64,000 bases of DNA from Delphinapterus leucas (lineage: Eukaryota > Chordata > Mammalia > Artiodactyla > Monodontidae), in the NCBI RefSeq assembly GCF_002288925.2, contig NW_022098008.1, forward strand, positions 3,356,889 through 3,420,888, given 5' to 3'. A model generated the notes under the pieces. The model did no database searches. It worked only from the letters and a program-made list of their open reading frames with translations, and was not told the origin of the DNA. Shown here piece after piece: positions 1 to 11,200 of the stretch. Position numbers and translations under genes: made by a program. Numbering within the stretch: position 1 is the stretch's first letter; every line of letters starts with the position of its first letter.

Positions 1-1189
1 AATCTCAAATGTTGTCAAGGAAAAGCAAAAACCATGCTCTGTTAAAAGTACAAATTTGAAAATACTAAATAATATGTAAGTTAAACATAAATACACTATA
101 AACAATTAAAGGGTATTTCTAGGAAAATATGTTACTACCCTAATAGTTCAAATGAGTGGGTGTTGCTTGATCTTGTTAAGAGATAAAAAGAAAGGTATCT
201 GATAGTTTTTAGCGTTTATTTCTGATAGCTACTCTCAGAAAACTGGACACAGAATCTTTTATTACATGAAAAGGTAAACAAATTAGAATTCAGTATGAAA
301 CATAATTAACAGGGAAAAACTAGTGAAATTCCACGTTAAGACCAAGAAAACAATGCCTGCTTTTAAACATTTTTCTGGGGGTCTGAGCCAACAAAATGCA
401 AAAAATAAAAGAAGCAGACTATATACATTGGAAATTAAGCCTCAAGTTTGTCATCATTTCCCATTAGTTGGCTACTTGGATTCTGAAGAGAGTATTAAAG
501 AGCTTGTTGAAATTAGATAGTATAATTTTATATCCAGATAGACAGTGATAGAACTGGTGTGAGTTTAAGTTACAGCTTTGACATCCAAAAATAACAAGCA
601 GAGTGAGAAGCAACTAGAAAGTATGGAAAGAAAGAAAGAGTGAACCAGGCCAAGGAAGCCCAAGTGGAGGGTTTTAAGGAGGAGGTCATAGAAAGGGGTG
701 CACAGAGCTCAAGAGAAAGATGTTATGGTTTGTAGAGGCCACAAGAGTGTTTCTCCCAGTGCTCCAACAGTGGGACTCTGGCCGAGCTCCGAAATCCGTA
801 CCCTCCTGTGCTCGGAGGCCAAGCTTCCCACAGGCTGTCACTAGCCCTGGCTGAACCAGAGCAATGCTAAGGTGAGACCTTTCCTGAAGAAAGGACATCC
901 CCAGGGCCCTCTAGGGTGCCTCCTGACCCTTCTCCCCCTCGTCCTCCCTGGGGTCAGCCTTTCTGTGGTCTACCACCCCAGCCTCCTCTGCCTGATGCCG
1001 ATAACTCAGCCTCTGTGCACAGGTGCCGAATCAAATCTCAGAGACAGAGTTTTGGGTGAAGAACAGCTTTGCTGCTTTGCCAGGCAAAGGGGGCCATTGA
1101 AGGCTCGTGCCCCTCAAAACTGTGTCCCAACCCGGAGGGATTTGGTAAAGAATTTTATAGCAATGGTTCAAGGGTGGGGTTGCTGATAA
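1..1189. other. Unresolved sequence, no gene seen
   Basis: The first 680 bases are AT-rich and match no repeat I recognise. Bases 690-1190 are richer in G and C, with scattered short open frames on both strands that lack coding character. I see no exon with both splice sites, no promoter and no RNA gene. Confidence 0.5.
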
Positions 1190-1630
1190 GAATCAGGGTG
1201 TATACAGGGCCTGCACTCCTTTGATCTGGTCTCAGGTGGTCCCTTGAAGGGCTTCTCTGGTTCCCTTAATCTGGAATGACAAATGCTAACATCTTCCGTT
1301 TGTTGGGGCTTTTAGTTCTGTAGACAGCTCAAAGATTGTTATGTGTATCACTTGAGGAGGGACCAGGACCCTGCTCCGAGGCTGCACTATTGTTTCTTGG
1401 CTGCTCCTGCCTTATCTCTGCATCCCTGTTCCCCAGTTAGCAACTGTTTGCAAGGCTTTTCGTGCCCAGGAGCCCCACTGGGTCATGCTGGGTTTCATGC
1501 CTCCCCCTCATTTCCTCTCACACTCAGTTCTCCTAATAAAGTCCTTTCTTGTTTATTCCTCTCAGTGTTTGCTTCTCAGAGGACCTGGACTTACCCACAA
1601 TTACAGTGTTCTGTTCATATTTCAATTTAA
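1190..1630 (+). repeat. Possible old LTR-like sequence
   Basis: The stretch has a C/T-rich 3' half and a polyadenylation signal AATAAA at 1535-1540. It ends in a tail (GCTTCTCAGAGGACCTGGAC) that resembles the 3' ends of mammalian LTRs. I cannot name the family and see no paired LTR or internal region, so this is inference from layout only. The open frame across it has no recognisable domain. Confidence 0.28.
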
Positions 1631-2099
1631 TAACATTTTAAAAAGTCTTTGAAAGGGCCCCATGCTCTCCCTGTGCACAGTATTTTCAGTGTAGCTGAGC
1701 AGGAGTTGGAGACCATGTCTTGGAGCGGACAAGGCAGTGCTCATTTCCTGAGCCACTGGGGAAAAGGTGGGGGGCCTGGTCAGAGACAAGACCCAGAGCT
1801 AAGTGAGGGGGTCGTTCTCCACATGGTGCCCAGGTGGGGTTTTCTCCAGTCACTGAACTCCCTTCCCTGAGAGGAGACGTGGTTGAGTAAACCTCAGTCT
1901 GTAGGCAAAGGGGTGTGGGAATTAAACAGTGCTGCTTGCCTTGTAAACTGTCAATAGAATCGGACAGTAAATGCTCTGCAGGTGAGGGTGGGCCTGCTGG
2001 TCGTGGCAGGGCTCAGTGTCAGGGGTTGGGGGGGGCATTGGCTGCAGGGCTGGAGGCTTGGGTGGGGGGGACTGATGTCTTACCTGGGGACAGCAAGGT

Positions 2100-2320
2100 C
2101 TAGAAGATGGTGATGTCAGTGGCTGACTGGAGGGCAGGTGAAGATGGAGGGCTTCCTGAAAATACCAAGGACATGACAGGCTTGCCCTAGAAGGGGGGAT
2201 TTAAGAGAAGCCTTGAAGGATGGGTCAGCAGCACTTTCCTCCAAATATGGGGGTGGACTCTTGCACACAGGAAGAAGAGAGAGTGCAAAAGTGGAGACGG
2301 GCCATCTAGCGTACAAGGGT
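2100..2320 (-). repeat. Probable L2 LINE fragment, antisense
   Basis: The text around 2205-2310 (AGCCTTGAAGGATGGGTCAGCA, then a GTGCAAAAG block) matches, with much decay, the reverse complement of the well-known L2 3' coding region. There is no ORF. This is an ancient mammalian element. The 1640-2100 stretch upstream holds nothing I can identify. Confidence 0.45.
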
Positions 2321-2474
2321 TAAGCCTAGCCCCACACAATCAGGCTCAGCCATACACCCATTGTATGTACTCTTCATATATAACGAAAGTAGCGTCAGCT
2401 ATTTCAGGCTGTTCTCACAGAAATCACTCCTGAAGGTTTTGAGAAAATTTAATTCTATAAGCTCTCATCCAAAG

Positions 2475-2760
2475 TTCTCATGAATCTACTCATGGTTGCC
2501 AAAGGGGAAGGGGGGTATAAACTGGGAGCATGGGATTGACAGATACATACTACCATCTATAAAACAGGTAACCAACAAGGTCCTATTGTAGAGCACAGAG
2601 AACTTTATTCAGCATCTTATAGTAAACTATAATGGAAAAGAATAAAAATAGATATATAGATATATACATACATGTATAACCGAATCACTTTGCTGTACAC
2701 CTGACACTAACACAATATTGTAAATCAACTATACTTCAAAAAAAAAATTTTCATAAATCT
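2475..2760 (+). mobile_element. L1 3' end, 5'-truncated, with target duplication
   Basis: Bases 2488-2747 carry the 3' UTR end of a cetartiodactyl L1: TGGTTGCCAAAGGGGAAGG, then a run ending in CACTTTGCTGTACACCTGACACTAACACAATATTGTAAATCAAC and an A tail. The flanks TTCTCATGAATCT (2475-2487) and TTTTCATAAATCT (2748-2760) look like a decayed target-site duplication. The insertion therefore holds only about 260 bp of 3' UTR and no coding sequence. Confidence 0.8.
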
Positions 2761-3064
2761 GAGTTTCTGGCTTCTCCCTTTGAGTGTAGGGTAAAAGCTA
2801 AGGCCAAAGTAGAGTTCTTTACTTAAATGTGAAATATGAGCCTTGAGACATTTCTGAAAGGCATGTAAGGGAAAAATACACTTTGATGGCATCAAAATTT
2901 TATTTTACAGGATTTTGTAGACAAATTATTGGTACATAAACAAAAAAACAAGGTCTTCAAGATAATATTAAAACACCAAAAAACATCCAAATTTCTGACT
3001 GCCTTTTAAAAGTATCTAAATTATTTTTAAAACAATAGACTTGATATTATAAATTTTATCATAT
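2761..3064. other. Unresolved AT-rich sequence
   Basis: Unique-looking AT-rich DNA with no ORF, repeat or RNA gene that I can recognise. Confidence 0.4.
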
Positions 3065-3306
3065 TTTGCTTTTGTTTGTTTGTTTGTTTTTGTTTGTTTT
3101 GCGGTACGGGGGCCTCTCACTGTTGTGGCCTCTCCCGTTGCAGAGCACAGGCTCCGGACGCTCAGGCTCAGCGGCCATGGCTCACGGGCCCAGCCGCTCC
3201 GCGGCATGTGGGATCTTCCCGGACTGGGGCACGAACCCGTATCCCCTGCATCGGTAGGCGGACTCTCAACCACTGTGCCACCAGGGAAGCCCTTTGCTTT
3301 TGTTTT
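3065..3306 (-). mobile_element. CHR-type SINE (short class), minus strand
   Basis: The core at 3101-3292 is the reverse complement of the tRNA-derived cetacean SINE. The element starts at 3292 (GGGCTTCCCTGGTGG reading leftward), and its tail is the TTTG-rich run 3066-3100. Flanking copies of TTTGCTTTTGTTT at 3065-3077 and 3293-3305 form a target-site duplication that overlaps the simple tail. Short open frames across it are repeat-derived and not genes. Transcription, if any, would be by RNA polymerase III from the internal A and B boxes. Confidence 0.92.
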
Positions 3307-3473
3307 AAAATTTTATTAATATATGTTTTCCTGACTCTCTGAAACTGGGGTAACTGCACTTATTTTTTTCCTGAGTGCAAATATAATCATTAATATGAAA
3401 GAAAATTTATACAACATAGAAACACAGGGCAGCCCAATTCCGTGCTGCAGAAAGAGGCAGCCAGAAGCAAAAG

Positions 3474-3716
3474 TTAGAAATCCTTGGCCTTCCCTGGTGG
3501 CGCAGTGGTTGGGAGTCCGCCTGCCGATGCAGGGGACGCGGGTTCGTGCCCCAGTCCGGGAAGATCCCACATGCTGCGGAGCGGCTGGGCCCGTGAGCCA
3601 TGGCCGCTGAGCCTGCATGTCCGGAGCCTGTGCTCTGCAACGGGAGAGGCCACAACGGTGAGAGGCCCGCGTACTGCAAAAAAAAAAAAAAAAAAAAAAA
3701 AAATTAGAAATCCTTG
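3474..3716 (+). mobile_element. CHR-type SINE (short class), plus strand
   Basis: The SINE body runs 3487-3679, with an uninterrupted A tail to about 3703. A perfect 13-bp target-site duplication, TTAGAAATCCTTG, lies at 3474-3486 and 3704-3716. Many CpGs are kept (GGCGCAG, GACGCGGGTTCG, GCGGAGCGG), so this is among the least decayed SINE copies in the window and probably one of the youngest. It lies head to head with the SINE about 200 bp upstream. Confidence 0.95.
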
Positions 3717-4194
3717 ACCTAAAGCACCATTATAAAATTTATTTGTTTTCAGGAAGATTCCACTAGTCTTAGAATTGTTTACCATCTCCTGATACAGAAT
3801 GGAGCTGTAAGCTCCCCTGTGTAACCTGCAGAATTTTGCCCCACTCGTCATGAGATGAGGGCCTCCGAGATTCACCTCCAGGATTTCTAGAACATCAGAG
3901 GGTTAGGAGCATCTGATGCCAGAAAAGCAAGATGGGCTTCCGTCACCTTCCCGCAGATGGATCAATAGGCAACGCTGAATCCCCAGGTGCTTCGTCTCCA
4001 TCCTACCATCCCCCACAGGTGGACACCAGCTCAGAGCTATCAGCATTTCTTACCAACTGAATTGCCTGTGTGGTCCTTCTGCTCTGCTCTGGATTCCGGC
4101 CAGCGGGATCATTGTATGAGGTCTGACTAGATCCTATTGCCTTGTCTTTCATTTCAAGGGCAAAGGGAGGACCTGTAGGAGGGGTGAGACAGCC
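3717..4194. other. Unresolved sequence
   Basis: Mixed-composition unique DNA. I see no ORF of note, repeat or RNA gene. Confidence 0.4.
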
Positions 4195-4345
4195 GCCGGA
4201 GCTGAGTCAGACTGGCCTTTCAGGGGACGGGTGAGTGCTGGAGGAGGGAGGATGTCTGAGAAGGAGATAACAGTCAGAGCCTCTGGAGGGCCAGGAGCTA
4301 TTTTTGAAAGGAGTAACATGACTCCCTGGAATCATAGAAAGAGTG
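4195..4345 (-). repeat. Possible L2 fragment, antisense
   Basis: The phrase GGAGCTATTTTTGAAAGGAG followed by TAACATGACTC resembles the reverse complement of an L2 coding segment (gagccattgaaggg...agtgacatgat). It is strongly decayed and the boundaries are uncertain. Confidence 0.38.
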
Positions 4346-5167
4346 GATTGTCATCAAAAGGACACATTGAGGTCAGTGTCTTGATTTCCAAGAGACACTT
4401 GCTGCCAGAGGTTTAGGCTGCATTGCTTGAGACAGAAAGATAATCTCAAATCTCCACTGGTAAGGATGCAGGCTGCTGGCTGTTAAGACTGGAAGAGATC
4501 CAGCCCTGTGTAGTGGTCTATTGTCAGGACAATACGTGGGTAAACAGAAGGATAAGAGCTATGAAAAACGTGTCAGGTTGCTGTAATTGCCTCTTGACCT
4601 TCCTTCCCAGAAGCTGCTTGGATTCTGAAAGTCCACGGGAGCCCTAGCTGGTTGTCTCTTACAGAGCTCATGTAGGGGGCCAGCTCCAGGTCTGTATGGT
4701 GTAGGGAAAGGATCATCTTATCTGATGCAACAATGCCCGTTGCTACCAATGTCATCAGGCAACATAATTCCTTCATCTTTGTGCAGCTATTTTAAATTTC
4801 CCTTTGATGGTTAACATACAAAAGCCAACAGAACCTGATTTTATTTTTTTCTGTGAGAAAGATCTTGAGCTTTCTCTGGATAAGGCAAGAGCATGCAGAT
4901 TGCACCTTGCCACAACCTCCATGGCTACTCTCTTCTGGATTGAGTGCCACGTGTTACGGAGACATTCAATTCACTTCTTTCCTCTTTGGTCCAATCCACC
5001 TCTCCAACCTCATCTTCAATATAAACGATCTTTCTGTCTAAAGATAATGTGCCACTTAGAATGTCCTCTCCCCCAATTCCTCCTCCCCTCAAGTTCTTAA
5101 TTCGCCAGCAAAGTCATGGTCTCCATCTAAGCCTGTGAGAAAAGAGTTCCCTCACATTTATGGGGTA
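4346..5167. other. Unresolved sequence
   Basis: No repeat family or convincing exon recognised. If the decayed coding-like stretch that follows is a retrocopy read on the minus strand, this would be its 3' untranslated side. However, I see no T run on the plus strand that would mark a poly(A) tail. Confidence 0.35.
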
Positions 5168-6175
5168 TTAGATCTGCCCTTCGTTCTGGGCTCCTGCCTG
5201 TCGAGAAGTTACAATTCCTGCTCGAATCAGCTGCTGTGTTTTCAGGTCTTTCTGGATTTGGTTAGACACACATTTAGTAAAAACGTCTTTAAGATATTCC
5301 TTTGAGTCATGGATAACCATGTGAATATGATGGTTTCAAAAACAGAGCCTAGCAGCAATTCGCTAGTCATCTGTATCGATTTTGATCAATTAATATTTTT
5401 TGAGAACAGTTTTGTAAGGAGCAACACATTCTCCCAATGAACTCTAAGTATGTGGCTTATTCCGTATACATTTCTAAATGGTGTCATGGACAACTGTGTC
5501 ACGTGTTTTGGAGAAGTCAGTTTAGTTGTGTCCACAGAACTGGCTGTTCCATACTCTGGACCTCATGAAAACAGAGGTGGGGGTCCTTGGACAAGACTCA
5601 TTTCTTGGGAATCCTCTCCAGTCTTTGGTGACTTCTGCCAGTTTTCTAACTGCCCACAAATGACCAACCTAACAATTGTTCTAGAAATCTGCTGTGAAGC
5701 AATGGCAATAATATCACTCAAAAAATCCTGCAATTTACTAACTTTTGAAAATGGATATACTTGTTCATCTTAATTTCTTTTGACACCTCTATGTTTGAAA
5801 GGAAATTCTATGAGCTTATAAGTTCAGCCAGTTCTTTGTATTAATTTTAAACAGATGAAAAATCAATGAATTCTATCCACTTCATTTTGACCTTTGGCCC
5901 TCTGACAGTCTTCCTCAGGGTGTGAGCTATGCTCCGGAGATTTAAAAAACTGTGCTATATGACCATGGGTTACCAGTGGTCTCTGTCCGTAAAATCATAT
6001 TTTTATTTTCCCCTGAACTTTTCAAAATCTTATTATTTTACCAGTTGGATGGATGTCATTGTGAATTTCACACAATAGGTCTGTGTTTTCAAAATATTTT
6101 GGGGAAAATGTAGCTGAAGAGAAAAGTGTTGAAGAAAAGAAATCTACCTGTTGTGTTTTTTCATGAATAGCATCT
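5168..6175 (-). pseudogene. Candidate decayed coding sequence, identity unknown
   Basis: Read on the minus strand, three adjoining blocks are mostly open and protein-like but out of frame with one another: about 6175-5866, 5773-5380 and 5400-5168. The last block ends in a stop at 5168-5170 and reads ...EYLKDVFTKCVSNQIQKDL... just before it. At least four in-frame stops and two frameshifts interrupt the whole. I do not recognise the protein. It could be a processed pseudogene or an old transposon coding region. The plus strand also has a 107-codon open frame here (5450-5773), so chance openness is a real alternative. Confidence 0.3.
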
Positions 6176-6289
6176 GGGGGGTGTTAGGAGTCCAAGGTGT
6201 CAGGTTCTGGGCTCCATCCAATGCTTCAACCAGGTCACCTCTGCTATTTCTGTCTTTATATTGGTTTTCATGTAATATTACTTTTGAAG

Positions 6290-6550
6290 AAAAATGTTCT
6301 CAGATGTCATCTTCTGACTCCTGCATGTATTATTTCAACTCTCTCCAGTTCCCATCCTCTTCTCCCACTTTCTTGTTCTCCTTAGCCCTTGTTACTAACA
6401 CATGTTCTCATTTATTTTACACATTGCCTTCCTTCCCACTTCAGGGTAAGTGCCAGTACGGAGGGGCTTTTGTCTGCTTTGCTCATTGCTGTGTTCCTAG
6501 CACCTTGAAGAGCACCAGACATGTAGTGGGATTCAGGAAATATTTTTTGC
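6290..6550 (+). repeat. L2 LINE 3' end, sense
   Basis: The order TTCTCAGATGTCATCTTCTGA, then TTTTGTCTGCTTTGCTCATTGCTGTG, CCTAGCACCTTGAAGAG and a final ATTCAGGAAATATTTTTTGC matches the L2 3' end with moderate decay. The 179-codon open frame that crosses it has no coding features. Confidence 0.68.
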
Positions 6551-7179
6551 TCAGCAATATCTCAGTCTGTACCGACTGCCCAACCTCTCTCTCATATCCC
6601 TTCCACACCTTCCATCCTCACTCACGAAGAGGCAAGCTGGGAGACAGTGCCAGCAGGAGCATCCTCGCCCTGCCTGTTCATGTGACTTAGAACAATAGCC
6701 CACTAGTGGGAGAAAGAAGAGGGACAGCTCCACACAAAGTGGTTAGAAGCCCCTGGTTTTCTCTACACAAATCCCTGAAGGTGCCATACTCAGTGAATGG
6801 AATATCTGTCATGTACTGACTTTTAGGTGTCTGGACCAAGAGCTACACACATTAGAGTTTACTGTACCAGGTCTGAAGTTAGGGGCGTTCAGCAAACTAT
6901 TATCCTACATCCCTCTTGTGGAAAAGGAATTCTGACCGAAAGTGGGATCTGTCTGCTCACCACTCAAAACCCAATGGAGAACAAGGTTGGTGGAAAGGAA
7001 ACTCTGCTTTGTTTTGGATGCCGGCAACCTGGTGGAGGGAGGAGGGTGGGTTCCTGTCCGAAAGCCGACTCCCCTCAATGACAAGAGAGCTTTTATAGAT
7101 GGAGGGAGGGGGCTACGTGCAGGAACAGCACCGTCACCTCTCACGGTCGTCTTGAAGGTGGGTCACATGTTAGTCTGAT
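6551..7179. other. Unresolved sequence
   Basis: Several overlapping short frames exist on both strands with no family resemblance. No repeat recognised. Confidence 0.35.
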
Positions 7180-7670
7180 CAGCATCATCTTGATGGTTTT
7201 AAGTACAGTTAGTCTTCAGTTCCAAAGTCAGGCCAATTTTCATAATTGCGACAGCTTAGGTCATGGCTACAGTCTGGTCATCATGTAGTTAACTTTGTCC
7301 ACCTGGTGGGGGTCTCAGTGTCTATAAGACAGCTCACAGGATGTGGCTCAGAATGTTATCTGTAGCCCTTGAGGAGGAATTAAGGAGCTTGACTTTGCTT
7401 ACTGACTAAACTATTATTGTTTTGTTCTGTTTTGACTGTTTTTCTTTGCTTCTGCATTTTCTCACTTCTCTCATTAAACTTATTATTTGGCTAAGGTTTT
7501 TCCACAGACAAAAGGCAGGCTGAGGACATGGGGTGCATAGACCATAGGGCCCTGTTCTGTTTCGGAACAGGTACTAACCTCAAAGTTGACAGCCTCTAAG
7601 GCTGAGTCATTCATGAACACTCGGGGCTGTTCTCTTCGGAGCCACCATCGCTTTATATGGGAGCCTGGAG
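7180..7670 (+). repeat. Possible LTR-like old repeat
   Basis: This block, from about GGTCACATGTTAGTCTGATCAG to the region after 7640, has the feel of an interspersed element shared across artiodactyl-type genomes. I cannot assign a family from the sequence, and boundaries are approximate. Confidence 0.25.
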
Positions 7671-8359
7671 GCTAGTTTAATTAAAATTATCTGAATAGTG
7701 TACAGTATGCCAGATGTTCACAATAAATATAATGTAGCTTATGTAATGTTATGCCATCATGGAATACATTGGAATGATTGTGATTACCCATTATTACCCA
7801 TAATAAATCTAAATTTATTTCACTGTTTTTAGGCATTAAGCTTTTCTCAATCACTATATTAGCTTGGTATTTGAACTTTGCCTTTTGCTGAAGTTTCTCC
7901 AATAGAGATAATTAAAGAGCTCTTTTGGCAAAATTAGTTCATGTTATTACCATTAGAATTAAACATACACATGGGATAGTACTGCCTATGATATGGATGT
8001 TTATGATTGACATATTAAAGTACAAATATAAATTAAACAGTTTTTCTCTTTCCACTTTCCCCCCCGTAGTGTACAAAGGTTAAAAACTCTTATTTCCATA
8101 AACTCTTTATCTCTCTAGTCAAAAGCTATTTTTAACATTTTTTGAAATTAGTAGACTGTGTGATATTTTCAGAATTAGAAGGCCTTGGCTTAATAAACAC
8201 TTAGCATCTGGAGAATACTCACCTCTCCTACAACTGTGACTAAGGAAGGTTAAGGTGGAGAGCCAGAATCTCCTCATGAGAAGGACCAGTGTGTAGCAGC
8301 CTTATCAGAAGAGTAGGTGTACAGGGCAGTTGATTTTTCTTAAAGGTGTATTTCCCTTT
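7671..8359. other. Unresolved AT-rich sequence
   Basis: AT-rich unique DNA. Nothing recognised beyond short open frames. Confidence 0.4.
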
Positions 8360-8712
8360 TTCTTTATTTTTTAAAATTTTATTGAAGTATAGTTAATTTA
8401 CAATGTCATGTTAGTTTCACGTGTATAGCACAGTGACTCAGTTACATATATTTGTGTGTGTGTGTGTTTTATTTTTCAGATTCTTTTCCCCTAATACAAA
8501 ATATTGAGTAGAGTTCCCTGTGCTATACAGTAGGTCCTTGTTGTTTATTTTATATATAGTAGTGTGTACCTGTGAGTCCCAAACTCCTAATTGATCCCTC
8601 CCTGCCCCTTTCCCCTTTGGTAGCCATAAGTTGTTTTTGTTTGTTTGTTTTTTTCTATGTCTGTGAGTCTATTTCTGTTTTGTAAATAAGTTCATGTGGA
8701 TCTTAAAAAAAA
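8360..8712 (-). mobile_element. L1 3' UTR fragment, minus strand
   Basis: Reverse complement of the cetartiodactyl L1 3' UTR: TATTGAAGTATAGTTAATTTACAATG, then AGTTCCCTGTGCTATACAGTAGGTCCTTGTTG, and GTAGCCATAAG near the 5' side. A short GT run (8452-8467) lies inside. No coding sequence is kept. Confidence 0.85.
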
Positions 8713-9159
8713 TTAAAAGCAAATAAATAAATACAAATTTCTCAGTTGGGATACTGTTCTGTTAAACAACAATAATAACAAAAAATGTATTATATCATGG
8801 CTTTTCTTTTATTACAAAACAAAGCTATTATAGCTCTATTATATCCGGTACCATGCCTGGAGAGCATGGGCACCGAAAAAATAACTTTTAAATAAATGGA
8901 TAAATCTGAGTATCCTAATACCAAATTAAAAAAAAAAGAAAGAAAAAACTGATCTACTTTCATAGGAATCACACATGCTTTTAGGTTTCTTGTGGTGTTT
9001 GAGGGATGATGGTGAAGCCCAAAATCCCCCATGTCAACTCATATCCTCTTCATCCCTGCAGTGAACTCACTCATCAGCTCACACAGAGAGCTCTACTCCC
9101 CTGGCTCTGGGGCAGACCAGGGCTGAATCTCTTTGTTGATAATTAGCCTAATATTTAAG
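8713..9159. other. Unresolved sequence
   Basis: Unique DNA. An A-rich run at 8927-8946 may be a remnant tail, but nothing upstream matches an element I know. Confidence 0.35.
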
Positions 9160-9345
9160 TAGGTACATTGTTAAGTCTGAGGACCTGATTAGACATTTGG
9201 GGTAAATGGGAAGGTGCTTTGAAGGGATATAAATGGAGGCGTCATCAATATACAGATGGCGTTTAAACTACAAGTCAGGATGAGGTCATCACAGTGGTGA
9301 GTATAGTGGGAGATGACCAAGAGACACTCATCTACATTTAGGAGT
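9160..9345 (-). repeat. Probable L2 fragment, antisense
   Basis: GGCGTCATCAATATACAGATGGCGTTTAAA followed by AGGATGAGGTCATCACAG corresponds to a conserved antisense L2 segment (a 'gtcatcagcatatagatggtatttaaa...gatgagatcacc' type signature). Decayed, with approximate ends. Confidence 0.45.
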
Positions 9346-9513
9346 GAAAGGTGGAGACTAACACATAACCAGAAGTGCATTCTTCACCAGGTGTGCAGAC
9401 TGGAGCAGGTGGGCATTGGCACAGGTGTCATGGGGCCTGATTTCTACTGTAACCCTCTCGCCCTCTAACCCTGAGGCAAGGAGTTTGCAGATGAGGTGTG
9501 TTTCTCTCGTCTC

Positions 9514-9756
9514 AAAGAATGTGCTTTGTGGGCTTCCCTGGTGGCACAGTGGTTGAGAGTCCGCCTGCCGATGCAGGGGACATGGGTTCATGCCCCGGTC
9601 CGGGAGGATCCCACATGCCGCGGAGCGGCTGGGCCCGTGAGCCATGGCCGCTGAGCCTGCGCATCCAGAGCCTGTGCTCCACAACGGGAGAGGCCACAAC
9701 AGTGAGAGGCCCATGTACCACAAAAAAAAATAAGAAAAAAAAAAAGAATGTACTTT
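9514..9756 (+). mobile_element. CHR-type SINE (short class), plus strand
   Basis: The body starts at 9530 and its A-rich tail (A9-TAAG-A11) ends near 9743. The flanks AAAGAATGTGCTTT (9514-9527) and AAAGAATGTACTTT (9743-9756) are a target-site duplication with one mismatch. Several CpGs have turned into CpA or TpG (GGTGGCACAG, CATGGGTTCATGCCC), so it is somewhat older than the copy at 3.5 kb. Confidence 0.94.
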
Positions 9757-10267
9757 ACACCGTACTCTATTTTGCAGTGACTTAAAAATCTAGTTGGGTT
9801 AATTGAAAGAATTCTTTATTAGCTATCAGAAGGGATCAACTTTAAATGACATAACTCAGCTTTGAATTCAATGACATATTTGTAGGTTTTGGTCATTTTC
9901 TGAAGAATGAATACATCTCAAAACAGAAGCTAAATCCTCACATGACAGAGCAGAAGATTCTAGATCCCTGTTCTTAACTGTAGGCTTGGATACTACTGGC
10001 ATGTTTGACTGCAAATGGGCCATTCTTTCTGACCCAGAGTGAAGAAATGAAGGAAACGACAAAGGAAAGAGAACTTATTTTGATACAAGTCATTTGGCCA
10101 TGAGAAAAGACATTTGTGATGTGAAGAATAAATAATAGGAAAGTCCATTTGAATCTAATTCTGATGCTGTTTCTGGAATGCTGTCACCGGATGCAGTATA
10201 AAGGCAGCAGAAAAACACTCTCCAGGATGGAGTCATCTATTCTGCTCATCATTCTGTAACAACCTAA
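9757..10267. other. Unresolved sequence
   Basis: Unique DNA. No repeat, exon or RNA gene recognised. Confidence 0.4.
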
Positions 10268-10399
10268 TTGGGAAAATAATTTGAAAAAGAATAGATACAT
10301 GTATATGTATGACTGAATCACTTTGCCATACACCTGAAACTAACACAACATTCTTCATCAACTATAGTCCAATATAAAATAAAAAGTTAAAAAAAAAGT
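10268..10399 (+). mobile_element. Short L1 3' tail fragment
   Basis: TTTGAAAAAGAATAGATACATG, GACTGAATCACTTTGCCATACACCTGAAACTAACACAACATT and a closing A-rich tail are the last ~120 bp of the cetartiodactyl L1 3' UTR. The insertion is severely 5'-truncated. Confidence 0.8.
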
Positions 10400-11114
10400 C
10401 AAAACAGAAGGAATCAAATCATTTTGGAAGTTTAGGTTAACGCAAAATGGGCATTTCTGCTTCAGAAATCGACTCTGGCAGGCAGGTGTTTCCCAGATTA
10501 AAAGTGGGGTGAGTCTCAAAAGAAAAGTATAACCATAAGGTGATTATTTAGAACTTAATGTAATAGAACCACTATTCAAGATGTGTATGCGGGTCCTTAA
10601 AAAGTTTACAGGCAGTTTTAGTGACCTTCATTTCTAAAATTAGATCTATTAATATAGCTGCATGTTCACAGCAATGATTACTACTGATTAACAGTTCTAT
10701 ATGGTGTCGTGTAAACATACACACACTCACTGAGTAGATGACGCTAATTGAACAAAATAATTGATGGTGGTTATAACACCTACATTTGTGTCTGTGGGTG
10801 ACTTTCTCTTTGGAGAGAGTGAGGTAAATTCAAATCATATTACCCTCAAATTATCAGATTTTAAAAGTACTTTAACTTTCCTTCAGAGTCAGTATTATAA
10901 GTAGAGGTATTTAAATTTTTTAACAATTTCCCCACTGTGATCTCCACAAAAATTGCAAAGGTTAAATATGATTGCTATTAAGTCTTTTATGTTTTCAAGC
11001 AATGGCTCAATTTGGCCAAATTGGGGCAGAATTGGATGCTGGAGGATCCCAAATCAGAAACACGTACTCTGATATCAGGGATGTCGCTCCAGGTCATCAG
11101 AGCTCTCCTAGCCT
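10400..11114. other. Unresolved sequence
   Basis: AT-rich unique DNA. Nothing recognised. Confidence 0.4.
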
Positions 11115-11200
11115 CCTGAACTGGCTGTAATTCAGCACCACAAACTCAGTGACTGAAAGTAGAACACACATAATCTTATGGTTTTGTAGGTCAGAAGTCC
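11115..11200 (-). mobile_element. MLT1-like LTR, outer left piece
   Basis: CAGCACCACAAACTCAGTGACTGAAAG...TTTTGTAGGTCAGAAGTCC is the reverse complement of the 3' part of an MLT1-type (ERVL-MaLR) LTR. It breaks off exactly where an L1 begins, and the rest of the same LTR resumes at 12837. This is an old endogenous retroelement LTR without coding content. Confidence 0.6.

Noticed and set aside
1343..1630. 95-codon frame as a gene
   Set aside because: It lies in an LTR-like stretch, with no domain and no supporting context.
3474..3875. 133-codon minus-strand frame
   Set aside because: Most of it is antisense SINE sequence including the poly-Phe run from the A tail; the rest is unique flank without domains. 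The same applies to the frames at 12098-12589, 9358-9723, 18757-19066, 43557-43901 and 48598-48959.
6151..6690. 179-codon plus-strand frame
   Set aside because: It crosses an L2 3' end and has no signal, domain or splice context; openness is likely chance.
9530..9745. tRNA gene
   Set aside because: SINEs here carry tRNA-like A and B boxes but no foldable tRNA with an anticodon stem and acceptor stem; they are tRNA-derived SINEs.
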